From Whalleya microplaca (taxonomy: Eukaryota; Ascomycota; Sordariomycetes; Xylariales; Xylariaceae), in contig MU385790.1 in assembly GCA_022497155.1 (NCBI GenBank), forward strand, positions 62,001 through 126,000: a stretch of 64,000 nt of DNA, written 5' to 3'. The notes below the pieces were generated by a model. It saw only the letters and a program-made list of their open reading frames with translations, did not search any database and had not been told where the DNA came from. How positions within the stretch are numbered: position 1 is the stretch's first letter; every line of letters begins with the position of its first letter. This document shows, piece after piece, positions 10,798 to 21,955 of this stretch. Position numbers and translations under genes: made by a program.

Positions 10798-11781
10798 TTA
10801 TGCAAGGACGGAGACTGACACTCCAGAATACACCACCAATGTTTATCCATTGACAAAACTTGCTCCAGGACTCGCCAGGAAGTGAATCACGTTCGCGATC
10901 TCTTCAGGCATCGCGACACGACCAAGAGGCATAGACTTGTTGATGATTTCTCCAACCTTTGGCTGTTTCTCGATGCCACGTCTCAGCATCGGTGTGTCTG
11001 TGAAGCCCGGACACACTTCATTTATTCGAAGACCAGAGCTCCTATTTTCCAGGGCTGTAATCACAGTCAGCATGACCAGTCTGTTTTGTGACCCAGAATT
11101 TGACTTACCAGCACACTTCACTATGCCTCGTGCAGCAAACTTGCTTGCTACATAGGTGATTGATTGAGCCGTACCGAGGACAGCAGACAAGGAAGTGACG
11201 TTAACGATTGAACCAGAGCCTATACTTCGGCGGCCGCTGCGACCTTCAGCATACAGAGGCTCTTGATTCTTCATCACACTGATCTCTTCTTGGAGGCAAT
11301 GTAGGATTCCCTTTGCATTGACATCATGTAGCAAGTCGTACTCCGCTTCATCCACATTTGATGTGTCAGCTGCGGTTTGACGCGGCAGCTAAGGCACGCA
11401 AGTTAGCAACACAATTGCGCATTGTCGCGTTTACTAACTCCGGCGCTGTTCACAGCGTAGTCTATCCTGCCAAATAGTTCCTTGGCTTTAGTAACCATGG
11501 CTTTCACAGATTCTCGGTTTCTAACGTCAACGGCGATAGCAGCAGTCTCATAGTCTCGAGCTGATGCAAGAGATTTGCTTTTTACAGACGCCTCTGAGGC
11601 TGCATCGAGCGCCCGATCAGCAAAGATTACTGCTCAAGCACCTCTCTCTGCAAACGTCAACGCGGCTTCGAGACCGATTCCACTGCCTGTTTGCGAGATA
11701 TTAGTTGCGCTGACGACAATGGGATTTGTAAATATATTACACACCAGCACCAACGACCAGAGCTACACCGTGGACATCCAT
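10798..11781 (-). pseudogene. Short-chain dehydrogenase/reductase (SDR) pseudogene with two nonsense codons
   Basis: The intron pattern is intact but the reading frame is not. Exons run 11781-11745, 11686-11439, 11388-11109 and 11054-10798, separated by three normal introns of 58, 50 and 54 nt with CTAAT/CTAAC branch points. The joined frame reads as a classical SDR: VVGAGSGIG (cofactor-binding Gly motif), a NSAG motif, SIVNVTSLSAVLG, YVASK (catalytic Tyr-Lys) and INEVCPGFTDTPM. TGA at 11634-11636 falls where GA-x-AVIFADR is expected, and TAA at 10843-10845 falls within SFVNG-x-TLVV, about 15 codons before the natural end. Both are single transitions from plausible CGA and CAA codons. Functional full-length protein is therefore unlikely; an N-terminally truncated product starting at an internal Met would lack the cofactor site. 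Ancestral role: NAD(P)-dependent oxidoreductase of unknown substrate. Confidence 0.75.
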
Positions 11782-11834
11782 TATGATCGTATGTGACAAG
11801 TTGATTAGGAATGAAGTATATATGGATAGTATGT

Positions 11835-11866
11835 AGACGATTGTAAGATGAGACGATTGTAAGATG
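11835..11866. repeat. 16-bp tandem duplication, two copies
   Basis: AGACGATTGTAAGATG occurs twice in direct succession, just upstream of the SDR pseudogene on its promoter side. Probably replication slippage. Confidence 0.7.
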
Positions 11867-13057
11867 AGGTTCTAGGAAGGGAGAGACTGGTCACACAGAA
11901 ATGGGGCCAAGACCTGTTATATGCAAGGGGTCAATCTATCGGATGATGTTGGTTGTTATTTGTCGAACTACAGGGATAAGTGGCTCATAATTCAGATGGC
12001 TAGGCGCCCCACAAGCTATGGCTCATATATACTTGGGCGTGAGGAGGCGAAATAGCCATAGCAAGTAGTAGTTCTCCCTCTAGACTCTACTGATGATACT
12101 TCCCTAACAACGACTACCATAACACTCATAATCTGCGTCTATTCCACCAAGTAGTATATCTATCAGGGGGGGTTTGCTTGCCCCTTTTTGTGGTCAGCGG
12201 GTAATGCAGCACCAGCTTTGGCCATGGGGAGGATAGGTACGTAGGACCATATGGGGGTAGGGATATCATGGTATCAAGGCATCGTAGGTGTTTGTCTGTA
12301 CACCTAGCCCATATCTCGTGCCAACTCCTTGCTTTATCATGTCGACAGAGATCTACTGATCATCCCGAAATTCGAGACATATTGGGGAGGTTATGGATGC
12401 TCAATCGGTTCTCAGAGCTTCACTTCGAATCAGGAAAATTCTCATGTCGGCTGCCTCGTCTCACCCGGTTGAAAGTTCAAGCATGTCATAAAGACAGTTG
12501 CTGTTGTTAATAAACAATAGAAGTCCTGTAATAGAAGTAAGCTTGTGACTTATAAACATAATCTTCGGTGGAGCAGTTATCGAGGCTTCAAATAGGTCAC
12601 TATACACGCTAGTGTATCTCTTCTAATAGTTCTACTTTCAAGATGGTGCCGTCTGTTAACCTACCCCATAATGCTTCATATAGTGAATAGGCGGTGCGGC
12701 GGCATCACTACAAGACCTTCGCAGAGGGCAGCAATGAAGTAGCTGACGAGACGAAGGTCTCGGGCCAGGACGACTTGTTAGTTACTTAGGCATTTTGGAC
12801 ATTAAGAGAGACCTGTTTGGAGCTCGCCTTGGCCCAGAATAATAGAGGCAATTGGATTTCACCCCAATGTATGTAGTATACCACCGTTGCCGATCACATT
12901 CAGCCTTCCTTGATGCATTAGATGTAGAATTTCGTAGAGAAGTGCCAGGCTATTGAGGTATTTGGTTTGTTACTTAATATTGGATTCAACACAATCGGGA
13001 GAAAGGCTAAACGGATTGATGAGGTTGTACAGATAAGCTTTATGCGAGCTGCGAGCA

Positions 13058-13260
13058 ATGGCCGACGACTAAGCTGCCTACGTGTTAGTCCAGTCAACTC
13101 TCAACGCCACTAGCTTAGAATACGACAACGTCCCCGATCTGACAGATGTCAGGTTCTTCAAATGGTAAGTATAGTTATTACTTAACTGCCGCTAGGAATA
13201 TTATTGTCAATTTATAGAGTGGAGCTGCAACAAGTCAAACTTCACCGCCGCGTAAGGACA
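13058..13260 (+). pseudogene. Possible gene remnant (weak)
   Basis: ATG GCC GAC GAC is followed at once by TAA (13070-13072), then by about 30 codons of reasonable composition (AAYVLVQSTLNATSLEY and on to LTDVRFFK). These run into a good GTAAGT donor at 13165 and a TTTATAG acceptor ending at 13217, a 53-nt intron-like unit. The join does not stay open, and I recognise no family. It could be the 5' end of a decayed gene; confidence is low. Confidence 0.18.
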
Positions 13261-16200
13261 AGCGGTGCCGGTGTTTAACTTGTGGCAATTGTGTAACCCA
13301 GCACCCAGTTAAAATCATATAAATAGGCTTAGTTTGATACTCTGACATAATAGTACTCGTTCAGTTCTACTTACATGCGAATCGTCTCGTTGAGATGGAC
13401 TTCGCTTTTGGTAGACTACCTTAGTGTAATGCGAAGTAAACTTATGTTTCTCTTGATGCAGAAGAGTGATTATTCTACAACTTCTGATATCCCCATATCA
13501 TCGAATATAATAAAGATATACGCCGGCTTGTTGGAAGTTTCTGTTGAATACTATGGTATCAAAGTATGGTAAAGATAAAGCATGTCGTCTAGACAAACAC
13601 AAGGCGCATTCTGCCTTGAGCTTGAACAGATTAGGAAACAAGATACCGTGTGAAAGGTGGGATAATTAGCTCGCTGGCCACATAATTCTATAGGTAGATT
13701 AGCGTCAGCACTGCAAAATTGGGCTTCAATAATCAAGTTAACCATCAAACTAGGATGAGAAAACTCCGAACCGGGGGCAAATATGGTAATTGAAGAATCG
13801 GGAAAATGAGAGATTTAAGTGTATGCTTCGATTATACATGTACACGGTATCAGCTAGCTTCAACTTTAGCAACAGGATCTGATCCTTGTCTTGCCCACGA
13901 AACAAGAACACATACCTGATCATAAATATATTGAGTACTTCTGTTTTTCTAGCCTTGTATCACCTGTCTGCCTGTTGCCTGTATTTTTCTCGGCAGTAAC
14001 ACCGCTTTGACTCAAACGCAGTCATCATGTGTTTCCCATTTGTCCATAAGACATTGCAAGCAATGGCTTAATTTCAAAAGATATGGCTCCGGACCCGCGT
14101 CTGGATTTAGTATAGCTGAGGCCAAGAGTACAAGACAGGGATATACTTCCATTACCTGACAATGCAGTAGATAAATGCTATGAAAATGAAGAGAACTTGC
14201 TCACCGCTATAACAAATAACTCCGTGATTGCCGCGTACATCAATATACTCGATGACATTGTGTACGATACAGGCTAGCAAATGGGAAATCGTCGAAAAAA
14301 CTCATTCAATTTAAAAAAAAAAAAAAATCAATACAGAGTTGCCTAGCTGCATAAACAACTACTATATACTAGCGCTTGAGAAATTGCGACCTTTAATAGG
14401 CTGTCCATTGGAGGAACCTGAATGCAGCCGTGGAATCTGCCACATTAGTACATAATTTGACAGTGTGGCTGCCGCCACTGATTCCATGTCCATGGTCGCT
14501 GGTCGCTTATGCAACGTACGCAGTATTGGATCGTAGCCAAGATCTGCAGCGATTCCTTCCTGCTTATTTCCCCCCACGCCACGCCTTGGTTTGCGTATGC
14601 GTATAGGGACCACGTTATTATCTATAGGTGTAGAGTACGCTAGTGTTGGATCCTGCAGCCGAGAAACTACAGTTTATATTTTTCTAGCATTTGCGCAATG
14701 ACCGAACGCAGTGGATAACATAGAAAAGTACCATTATACTTCAGTGTTTTGTCATCAGCAAGATAAGCTTAATGGTGTGTTGTAGACAGGAAGTAGATCC
14801 AAGGTTGTTAGGCAACGATCGTAGGTTAGTAAGACATCTCACTCTACTAATGACAATATTGACCTATACCGATCTCCTGATACCAATCACAACAAAATCC
14901 AACCCAAAACTTGGCGTAATGGTGTGTTACAATGCATACAGCGGAACATCGCAATGTCACTACCGGTATTCTTTTCAGAATAACGACGTCTTTCAGAATC
15001 CGAAACACCTTGAAGACCACCGGTTGTTGGGCCATCGCAAGGAACTACCCAACCTTTTAAACATGTTGCAATATATATTTTAAACTTGCATTACGTATTT
15101 TACCTATAGATCAATAACGATTTAACGCCTCTGTAGTAATATATACTATATGCATTACATAGTCGAACAGAGGCACTGTCATGTAATATCATACCTATAT
15201 CTTAGTCACTAAGGTCTATAGTAAGTCTTCAGATCCTCACTCTATGATGCTCCAGGAGTGCGACAAAGAACATACCCACGACTTGCAAATGAGATTGATT
15301 ATGAAATGTTCTAGACCTGATTCTAGGTGGGCAGAATGCAGCAGAATGCATAAGTTTTATGTGCTTAGTCAGCGGGTAGACCTACAAGGAAGCGGATGAC
15401 ACGATCCGCAGTGTCGCATTTCCCAGCACTCATCTTATTGCCTTTACCAGGTATACAACTACTACAAAGACACATCATAGCCTTTTAACGCAACGACACA
15501 CTAAATGACTGCCGTTAGTAAGAAGTATGATGCTAATTTCGATTGAGGAATACTTGTATGTATACCTATAGAAGTCAAAAATAAGACGACCTCTTGGGAA
15601 GAGAAGGCCTGGACCCCCAGTAGTAGTCTAGGTGCGGGAGGGCACGTGGCTTACGTAGCAGTACGAAAAACTATTGCTTATCTTTACACAAATACTTCGG
15701 AGTTATGAAGCTTGGGCGGAGTTTTCTTATTCGATATGTCATATTCTTACGTGCACAATGCAGTCGTTGTGACATAGGGACTACCACGCCATGGCCAAAG
15801 CGCACTGGACAGTATATACGATACCACTAGGTCAAAGTATACTGTCACCATATTATTATGTACCTACGCATACGAGTGTAATCACTAATTACCACAGGAA
15901 GTCAAAGATCCTGCTTGAGCACAAAAACCACTGCTGGAAACATCCCTCCCGTATCTTACCCCCCAAGGGGATAACTCATCCAAGGAAGAAGTTGCCAGCA
16001 ATTACTCCTCCATGGTATCTTGAACATACTCATGAAGTAATTCACATGCATAATTCCTCCGATCATATCAACGAATCCTGTAGTACCAAGTAGAGGTATA
16101 TGATCCCTGAAGGGTATCATGTCTGTAGGACGTACCAAACTTTGGAATGACTCGTAGAAAGATACCTCTAGATCAGATCCTTGCAAAGCTACAGTCTCAC

Positions 16201-16448
16201 GTATATAGGAACAGGGGCAATACATTTACTCGTAAGAGTAAAGAAAGTGTGATTCGGTGGATAAAAATGGGCAAGACTTCGGTTACCGACCTGCTGTAAT
16301 GGATCGACCTGACACTAATAAAGCTGGCACCAATCAAGCTGACTCGGACTCCCAATAACCCCCAATTCCGAACGATGCAAGCTATGTGCGATATCATATA
16401 AAGTGACTTACTCCCCAATGACACTTGCACTTCCAAATAGACAAGGAT

Positions 16449-16456
16449 TATAAATA
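16449..16456 (+). promoter_or_regulatory. TATA box of the FAD monooxygenase
   Basis: TATAAATA is only 8 bases before the ATG at 16464 and about 40 bases before the ATG at 16497. This spacing favours 16497 as the start codon. Confidence 0.4.
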
Positions 16457-16496
16457 TTCACCTATGCAATCGATTCCTACTGTGCATGCCACCAGC

Positions 16497-18011
16497 ATGG
16501 CTCAATCAGGGGAACACTACCAAGTTGCCATTGTGGGAGCGGGTGTAGCTGGACTCACTCTCGCTCTAGCATTTGAGAGATTTGGAATCAGTTACGCTCT
16601 TTTCGAGGCTCATGGGGCGCTTGTCTCAGGTGCAGGTGCCGGCGTCGGATTGCAACCGAATGGTGAGCGTATACTCGAACAACTAGGTGTGCAGGATGAT
16701 GTAGAGGAGGCTACTGCACCTATTTCAACATGGTACTTTCTTGATTCTGAAGGAAAACTGATCTCTACTTCTGACTTCATGGGTCACTATGCATCGAAGT
16801 AAGCCTTGACAATCCATCCCTTCGCTCCACCTTCAGGCTTTAACCTACTACTCTAGAACCGGATACCCATTCGTGTTTATCGAACGTTCTCAGCTCCTGC
16901 AGATTCTATCAAGCAAATTGCAAGGCAATGGGCTTATACGGCTCTCTTCCCGGATAGCCTCTATACAGGAGAATGATGACTTCGTCACTGTCGCCACCAC
17001 TGATGGTTTCTCTGTCACGGCTGATATGGTCGTGGGTGCTGACGGCGTGCGCAGCTGTGTGCGCAGTTTTATAGATTCGCCACACCCCGAAAATATATAT
17101 CCAGGAGATGATTGTGAGTTGACCAGTCTCAATGAAATACGATTCAACATACTAACAAATGGATTCAAGACATGTCTGTTGAATTTGTTAGCGCGTTTGG
17201 GGTCTCCTCTTACACTACCGGCCTTCCACTAGGAGAGCGTTGGAGCGTCTTCAATGAGAAGGTAGTCCTCAACGGATTCACTGGCAAGGACGGAGTTTCG
17301 TTCTGGTTTGTTTTTGAACACTTGGGACGACGCTATCCTTTGTCCAAAAGTCAACGATACACCACGGCCGATGCAGAGGCCCTTTGCGAATCCGTCGCTC
17401 ATATGAAGATAACACCAGGTGTCCTATTTGGCTCAGTGTATGCAAATCGAAAACAGGCCATCAAGCTCTCATTGGAGGAAGGTGTGGCGACAAAATGGCA
17501 CACTCACCGCGCTGTAATTGTCGGCGATGCGGCACACAAGGTACAGTACCTTTACTCGATTCATCGAAAAGCACTGACAAATGACAAATAGATGATGCCA
17601 CATGGAGGTCAGGGCGCCAACTTTGCGATCGAGGATTCTGCGGTCTTGACAAACGAGATTAGGAAAGTACTGAAAGCGTCGCCAGATGGAAAACTTCCCC
17701 GTGACGCCTTGTATGCTGCCTTCAAGAGCTTTTCGGAACAGCGCACAGAACGGTCGGCAGAGGCAGTAGAGAGTGCCGCCGTGACCTGCAACGCACAACT
17801 TCTATTAAGCAGCGAGGCCCAAGCATATATACACGAAATCGCGACTATCTCCGAAGAAGATCACCTTTCAAAGTCCTTGATGGCATTTGTAGATGCGCCA
17901 GTCTTCGATGACATTGAACTTACTGCTAGAGGGCGTCATTACGACAAGGCAATGGAATCATTGAAGGTGGCTATGAAAGCTAAGTATGGAGAGACGTTGA
18001 AGCAGTGTTAA
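16497..18011 (+). CDS. FAD-dependent monooxygenase (PaxM-like group)
   Basis: Four exons, 16497-16798, 16857-17113, 17170-17540 and 17592-18011, with introns of 58, 56 and 51 nt, give 449 residues. The first residues after the start lead into YQVAIVGAGVAGL, the N-terminal dinucleotide-binding fold. VVGADGVRSCVR is the DG motif of aromatic-type flavin monooxygenases. The third join restores GDAAHKMMPHGGQGANFAIED, the GD motif that binds the FAD ribityl chain. This arrangement is that of the FAD_binding_3 family, in which fungal members act as hydroxylases or epoxidases in meroterpenoid and indole-diterpene routes (PaxM-type) or in salicylate-type degradation. No membrane segment is visible. 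An upstream in-frame ATG at 16464 is possible, but the TATA position argues against it. No polyketide synthase, terpene synthase or prenyltransferase lies nearby, so the substrate is unknown. Confidence 0.82.
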
Positions 18012-18340
18012 GTATACAGAAACATATAGGATGTTAGAGGAAAGATATCATCTCACGAACTGGTGTTATTCGGAGGTCAGGTATGTGGGCCTCAAGCGGA
18101 GATTTTGCTACATGTACGCGAAGAGTGTAGATTGGCTCAATTACGTCACTTCAACAATAAGCTTGATGAAAGATGTGAAAACAAATCTGAATCAAAAGTT
18201 GTATATATATGATTGAAGCGTTTTATTCCGTCAATGTCCCAATATATAATACCTTAATGCGTATTAAGTAGCACATAATAACATGGTGCTTAGATCTGAT
18301 GGGAAGAATCTGCCTTGGCACCTGTCCAGTGTACTGTAGG

Positions 18341-18710
18341 TGTTGGGATATAGGAGATCGGGCGACCCACATGCTGTATTACAGTATAATACATCCCCCA
18401 AGGGCTATAGATACACTTAAACTTAGACTTTAAAACAATCAACGGGTATTTATCCTATAACTTTGATCATAGGCGGCGATCCCATTAGTAAGTCCTACGG
18501 TCATCTACAATTTGGATATATATAAACAAGCCAGCTTTCGACAGGGATTTTGTGGATAGATTAGATCTCGCTATATAAATATTTTATATAAAAGAAAACT
18601 GGCAATCCTAGTACATACTAGAAGGATGGGGTTCTAAGTTTCTATCTACCAGCCGGCAATAGACTTAGAGTTCAAAGTTAAACATTCTCTAAACATATCA
18701 CAAATTCATG
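18341..18710 (+). mobile_element. Possible solo-LTR remnant (copia-type)
   Basis: The segment starts with TGTTGGGATATAGG, a common opening of fungal Ty1/copia LTRs, holds a TATATAAATATTTTATATAAAAG-like promoter core split over 18572-18594, and includes a 51-nt block (18418-18468) that recurs at 55743-55793 with 9 ungapped mismatches. No target-site duplication was found and the right end is guessed, so this remains tentative. Confidence 0.3.
18418..18468 (+). repeat. Dispersed repeat, copy A
   Basis: A 51-nt block that aligns without gaps to 55743-55793, 42 of 51 identical by hand count; six of the nine differences are C/T or G/A transitions. It probably derives from an old mobile element. 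Confidence 0.55.
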
Positions 18711-18848
18711 TTCCCAAGCGGTTCCTAAGGTGTGACGAATATTTGTATTAGGTATACTTAATCTATTTACTCGAGTGTGCCCATTAAAATGGAACATCAA
18801 ACTCATAATGGTCATATATGGTACGTTCTCTTGTCCCTGGCACGGATC

Positions 18849-19964
18849 TTAGTGCTGTGTATTCCAAGTGTCGATGATATATGTGTGCCTTGCCGACTTA
18901 AACTGCTCCTTAAGTCTTTGCTTGGTTAAATATGCCGCAAACACAAGTTCCAGTTGCCAGTACCACTTCCCTTGTTCCTCGACCCAAGTGTCTAAGAGCT
19001 CATCTTTGTCGTCGTACTCGTTCTTCAACAGTCCTTCGTCATCCTCCGAGCTGTCTTCCTTGTCGTCTGAACCTGTATACAAATCTACGTGCTTCATGAC
19101 GTTGCTGAGCATCTCAATTTGATCAACAGCATCCGTATGGTCTGACTCAGGCACGGAGTCCTCTATCTCGAGGTTGGCGTTCTTGTCCAGATTATCTTCC
19201 GTGGGGCTAGGATTACTAGTCGGCTCGGGCTGCTCGGAACATACATCATGGTCGACACGTTTCGGTTCCTGGTCGATGTTACTGGCCTGATCTAGATTCG
19301 GTGTTTGATGATTGGATTGTTGGTTGTCGGAATTAGCCTGGGTTTTTGAAGCCTCCATTTCCTCAACTTCATCAGCCCAGGAAGAAAAAGAGGCTGGCTC
19401 TAGCGGTGGCAATTTCACAACCGGCTTAGTACTATCGGAGTCAGGTAGAGGATCACTAGGCTCGTCCTCGCCATGTTCAACATAGACTCCGTCTCCGTCG
19501 TAAGTGCCGGCGTGTGTACCAAAGTACCCAATGTCGTTGTTCAAGTAGTCCTCATATTCCTCGAGAGTTGGAAATTCGGCCGATATTATGCAGTCGATTT
19601 CGGCTTCCTCAATTCTGCCACTTTTCACGTGGGGCTCCAACTCCTCGCGAGTGAGCTTGGGTGTGGCGTCCTTCGGTGGTACTGTTCCCACGATATCCTC
19701 CACATCGTCGTATTCAGTGCCAACCAACTCAAGCGAAACCATGGCTTCTCGGAGTTGTTTTGTTGAGATATTCAAGATGTCAAGATATCTTTTCCGGGCA
19801 TTGACAAAATCTGCCCTGGCAAGGGGGCCGCCGCGAAGATATACGTCAATATCGTAGGGAATTTGTCTTTGTAACCCTGCCAGGTTCCACATTCGCTTTC
19901 GAAGTTGGAACTTAAGAATATCTTTTCGTAAGGTAGGCTCGTCTTTTTGTACGTTAGATCCCAT
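18849..19964 (-). CDS. Acidic protein of unknown function
   Basis: Single-exon gene. I place the start at the ATG at 19964 (MGSNVQKDEPTLRKD) and not 60 bases upstream, because the extra codons would come from a GT microsatellite encoding a His-Thr repeat. This gives 371 residues. The N-terminal third is likely helical (TLRKDILKFQLRKRMWNLAG; LDILNISTKQLREAMVSLEL). The middle, about residues 170-300, is low-complexity, rich in Asp, Glu, Ser, Pro and Asn and probably disordered. The C-terminal 70 residues are again ordered, with aromatic helices (VEEQGKWYWQLELVFAAYL, KQRLKEQFKSARHTYIIDTW). No signal peptide, membrane segment or catalytic motif is visible. It is likely intracellular. I do not recognise a family. 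Confidence 0.6.
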   Translation of the reverse strand: MGSNVQKDEPTLRKDILKFQLRKRMWNLAGLQRQIPYDIDVYLRGGPLARADFVNARKRYLDILNISTKQLREAMVSLELVGTEYDDVEDIVGTVPPKDATPKLTREELEPHVKSGRIEEAEIDCIISAEFPTLEEYEDYLNNDIGYFGTHAGTYDGDGVYVEHGEDEPSDPLPDSDSTKPVVKLPPLEPASFSSWADEVEEMEASKTQANSDNQQSNHQTPNLDQASNIDQEPKRVDHDVCSEQPEPTSNPSPTEDNLDKNANLEIEDSVPESDHTDAVDQIEMLSNVMKHVDLYTGSDDKEDSSEDDEGLLKNEYDDKDELLDTWVEEQGKWYWQLELVFAAYLTKQRLKEQFKSARHTYIIDTWNTQH

Positions 19965-19987
19965 CTTGCAGACACTTCGAGAGGTAG

Positions 19988-20021
19988 CTGTGTGTGTGTG
20001 CGTGTGTGTGCGTGTGTGTGT
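19988..20021. repeat. GT microsatellite
   Basis: Interrupted (GT)n tract with two C interruptions, directly upstream of the start of the minus-strand acidic protein, so probably in its 5' UTR. Confidence 0.8.
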
Positions 20022-21878
20022 CAAGAATCTTATCCGGATTGGTTGTGTTTGTTGGGATTAGCAGAAGACAAATTCCGAAGGTCAGTTTGCTTGATTAAGA
20101 GATGTCCTGAACACCAAATTTGTTTGTAATCAAGTACGTTGAACGTTGTTTCGGAACGTTATCATTCACTGCAATACAATCAGGAGAAGTTCGGATGAAG
20201 TATACGTCTTTGTGGTGGTTTGCGAAACAATGGTAATTGTTCGCATTGTTGTCCAAAGTATCCTGAACAATCATATGGTAGATATTATTCAGACTCTTTG
20301 TCCTGCCCGAAGGGCTGGTTGATCTGAATCGCTGGTGATATACGGGTGAAATAGAAGTGACATAGGACCAACGAGACATTGGACGAAGAAAATTACTAGG
20401 AGAACCGAACTAAAGCCTGCACAGGCAGTCATTAACACGTGAGGGATTCTGGCCTAGTGAATGCAGCACAAGGTTGGCATGGTAGCGGCCTAATACATTT
20501 ATAGAGTTTAGAATAGCTTTGATTCGATGCGAAGTTTAGATAATACTGGTACTTAGATATTTTTAGGGTCCATAGATGTTTCCCTGACTTTATCTACTTT
20601 AGTGCGCACCCGTAAGAATTAAATGAGACATTGCAGATTATCCAAAGGTAACACCCGGGGTCAGTTACGATGTACCTCGCCATGTATTGGCATAAAGGAG
20701 GCAAGTGCCTATTTGTGGCAAGAAGCATAATCATTAGCATGGACTTGGTAGTTAGGGGTATATCCAGCTGGAAGTCGAATAGTGGAAAATGGACAGACCA
20801 CAAAATATTTCTTAGGTACTTACATATAAGTACAATATAGAGCTTCTTCAACAAAAGCAATATATATAGTATATATTTGCTGTTTGGAAGTTTCAATATA
20901 AAACGTCGGTAAGGAACGCGAGACCGAGCTCTTTTATTTTTTGAACCTGCTTATTGCCATTGCCTATCACGATGGGACATTTCAATTATCGGTCTTGCCT
21001 CCTTACTTATTATTGGACCACCAACAATATCTTCAACTTTCCTGTTGGGAAGATACTCTGTGCGTCTCCGTCGAAACCAAATTACTTAGATCTACTTGTA
21101 ATACACCCCACAAGGTTACAAGTCACTCATTGTGTTCAACAATTCGGAACTTTGAATCACACCAAGTCAAGTCAAGATTATAGTTTTCTCTAACTTATTA
21201 TACTTAGAAATTAATGAATAAGTAGCACTTGCAATAGTTCCAAAGAGTCTGAAGGTGTATAACCGTACATGCGTATAAGTCGAAATGACAAGTAAGAAAT
21301 GAGAAATGAGCCCCTTTCTTTATCCAGCAGATACTTATTGTACGAGATGTTATTGTACTTAGGTAACCTAGTAGACTCGATATATGCATATCTACTGGTT
21401 AGGTGCGTTAGTTCGACCCGCTCACTCTTCCACTCTCTTTATTCGTTAATACATACATGTAGTACACTGAAGATGACGCAATGACCAACTTGACGCCGCA
21501 AATCAATCAAAGACAAAATGCCCCGAAACCTGCTGCCAGCAGCGTTTCACAACTCTTCATGCTCAGTGGTCTGGAGCTCGCCTAGACAGCGAATTAGTGG
21601 GTTTGGATGATTAGATGTGGAGGAGGCTTTGAAAGAGGGAGACGATTCGTCGTCAATTCGCATCAACTCGAGACGTCACAGCTGGGCTGCAATGATTGTA
21701 CCCTGGCTCGTGCCATTCCAGCTCATCGCGAGTCACGACATCTTGGACTGTTCTGAAATCTCGCCAAGTGGGATAGAATATTTATAGTTTCCTTCAGTCA
21801 GATGGAATCTTATATCTAACTATCTCCCCAGTCTCGGTCTTTCGCTCCAAAAGAACAACGCTGTCATCAACAGAGTAC

Positions 21879-21918
21879 TAGGTTAGGTTAGATCAGGTTA
21901 GGTCAGGTTCGGTTAGGC
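21879..21918 (+). repeat. Imperfect GGTTAG-type repeat in the leader of the phospholipase C gene
   Basis: A run of about seven degenerate units (GGTTA, GGTTAGATCA, GGTTAGGTCA, GGTTCGGTTA) ending about 40 bases before the ATG. It resembles telomere-type TTAGG units but is too irregular to be a telomeric tract. Confidence 0.5.
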
Positions 21919-21955
21919 CAGTTGGGAAAGTGAGAGACAAGAAGCTTCGTTGAAT

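Larger units (their letters stand above)
11782..16448. other. Long gene-poor AT-rich block
   Basis: About 4.7 kb without a supportable intact gene. It includes a 16-bp tandem duplication at 11835-11866, a possible gene remnant at 13058-13260 and a 15-base A run near 14312. Other open frames are short and show no domain or conserved motif by eye. The composition and lack of genes resemble fungal repeat-derived, mutated DNA. Confidence 0.5.
18012..18848. other. Intergenic with LTR-like sequence
   Basis: About 840 bases between convergent genes. No coding signal. Contains the LTR-like remnant listed separately. Confidence 0.5.
19965..21955. other. Intergenic between divergent genes
   Basis: About 2 kb shared by the divergent promoters of the acidic protein and the phospholipase C. 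Contains a GT-rich microsatellite (19988-20021) and a GGTTA-type degenerate repeat just before the phospholipase start. No gene was recognised. Confidence 0.5.

Noticed and set aside
14772..15083. 103-codon plus-strand frame
   Set aside because: No recognisable domain, and an antisense frame of similar length overlaps it.
16449..18011. Secondary-metabolite cluster around the FAD monooxygenase and the methyltransferase at 29.6 kb
   Set aside because: No polyketide, peptide, terpene or prenyl synthase in the window; the two genes are 11.6 kb apart with signalling and DNA-repair genes between.
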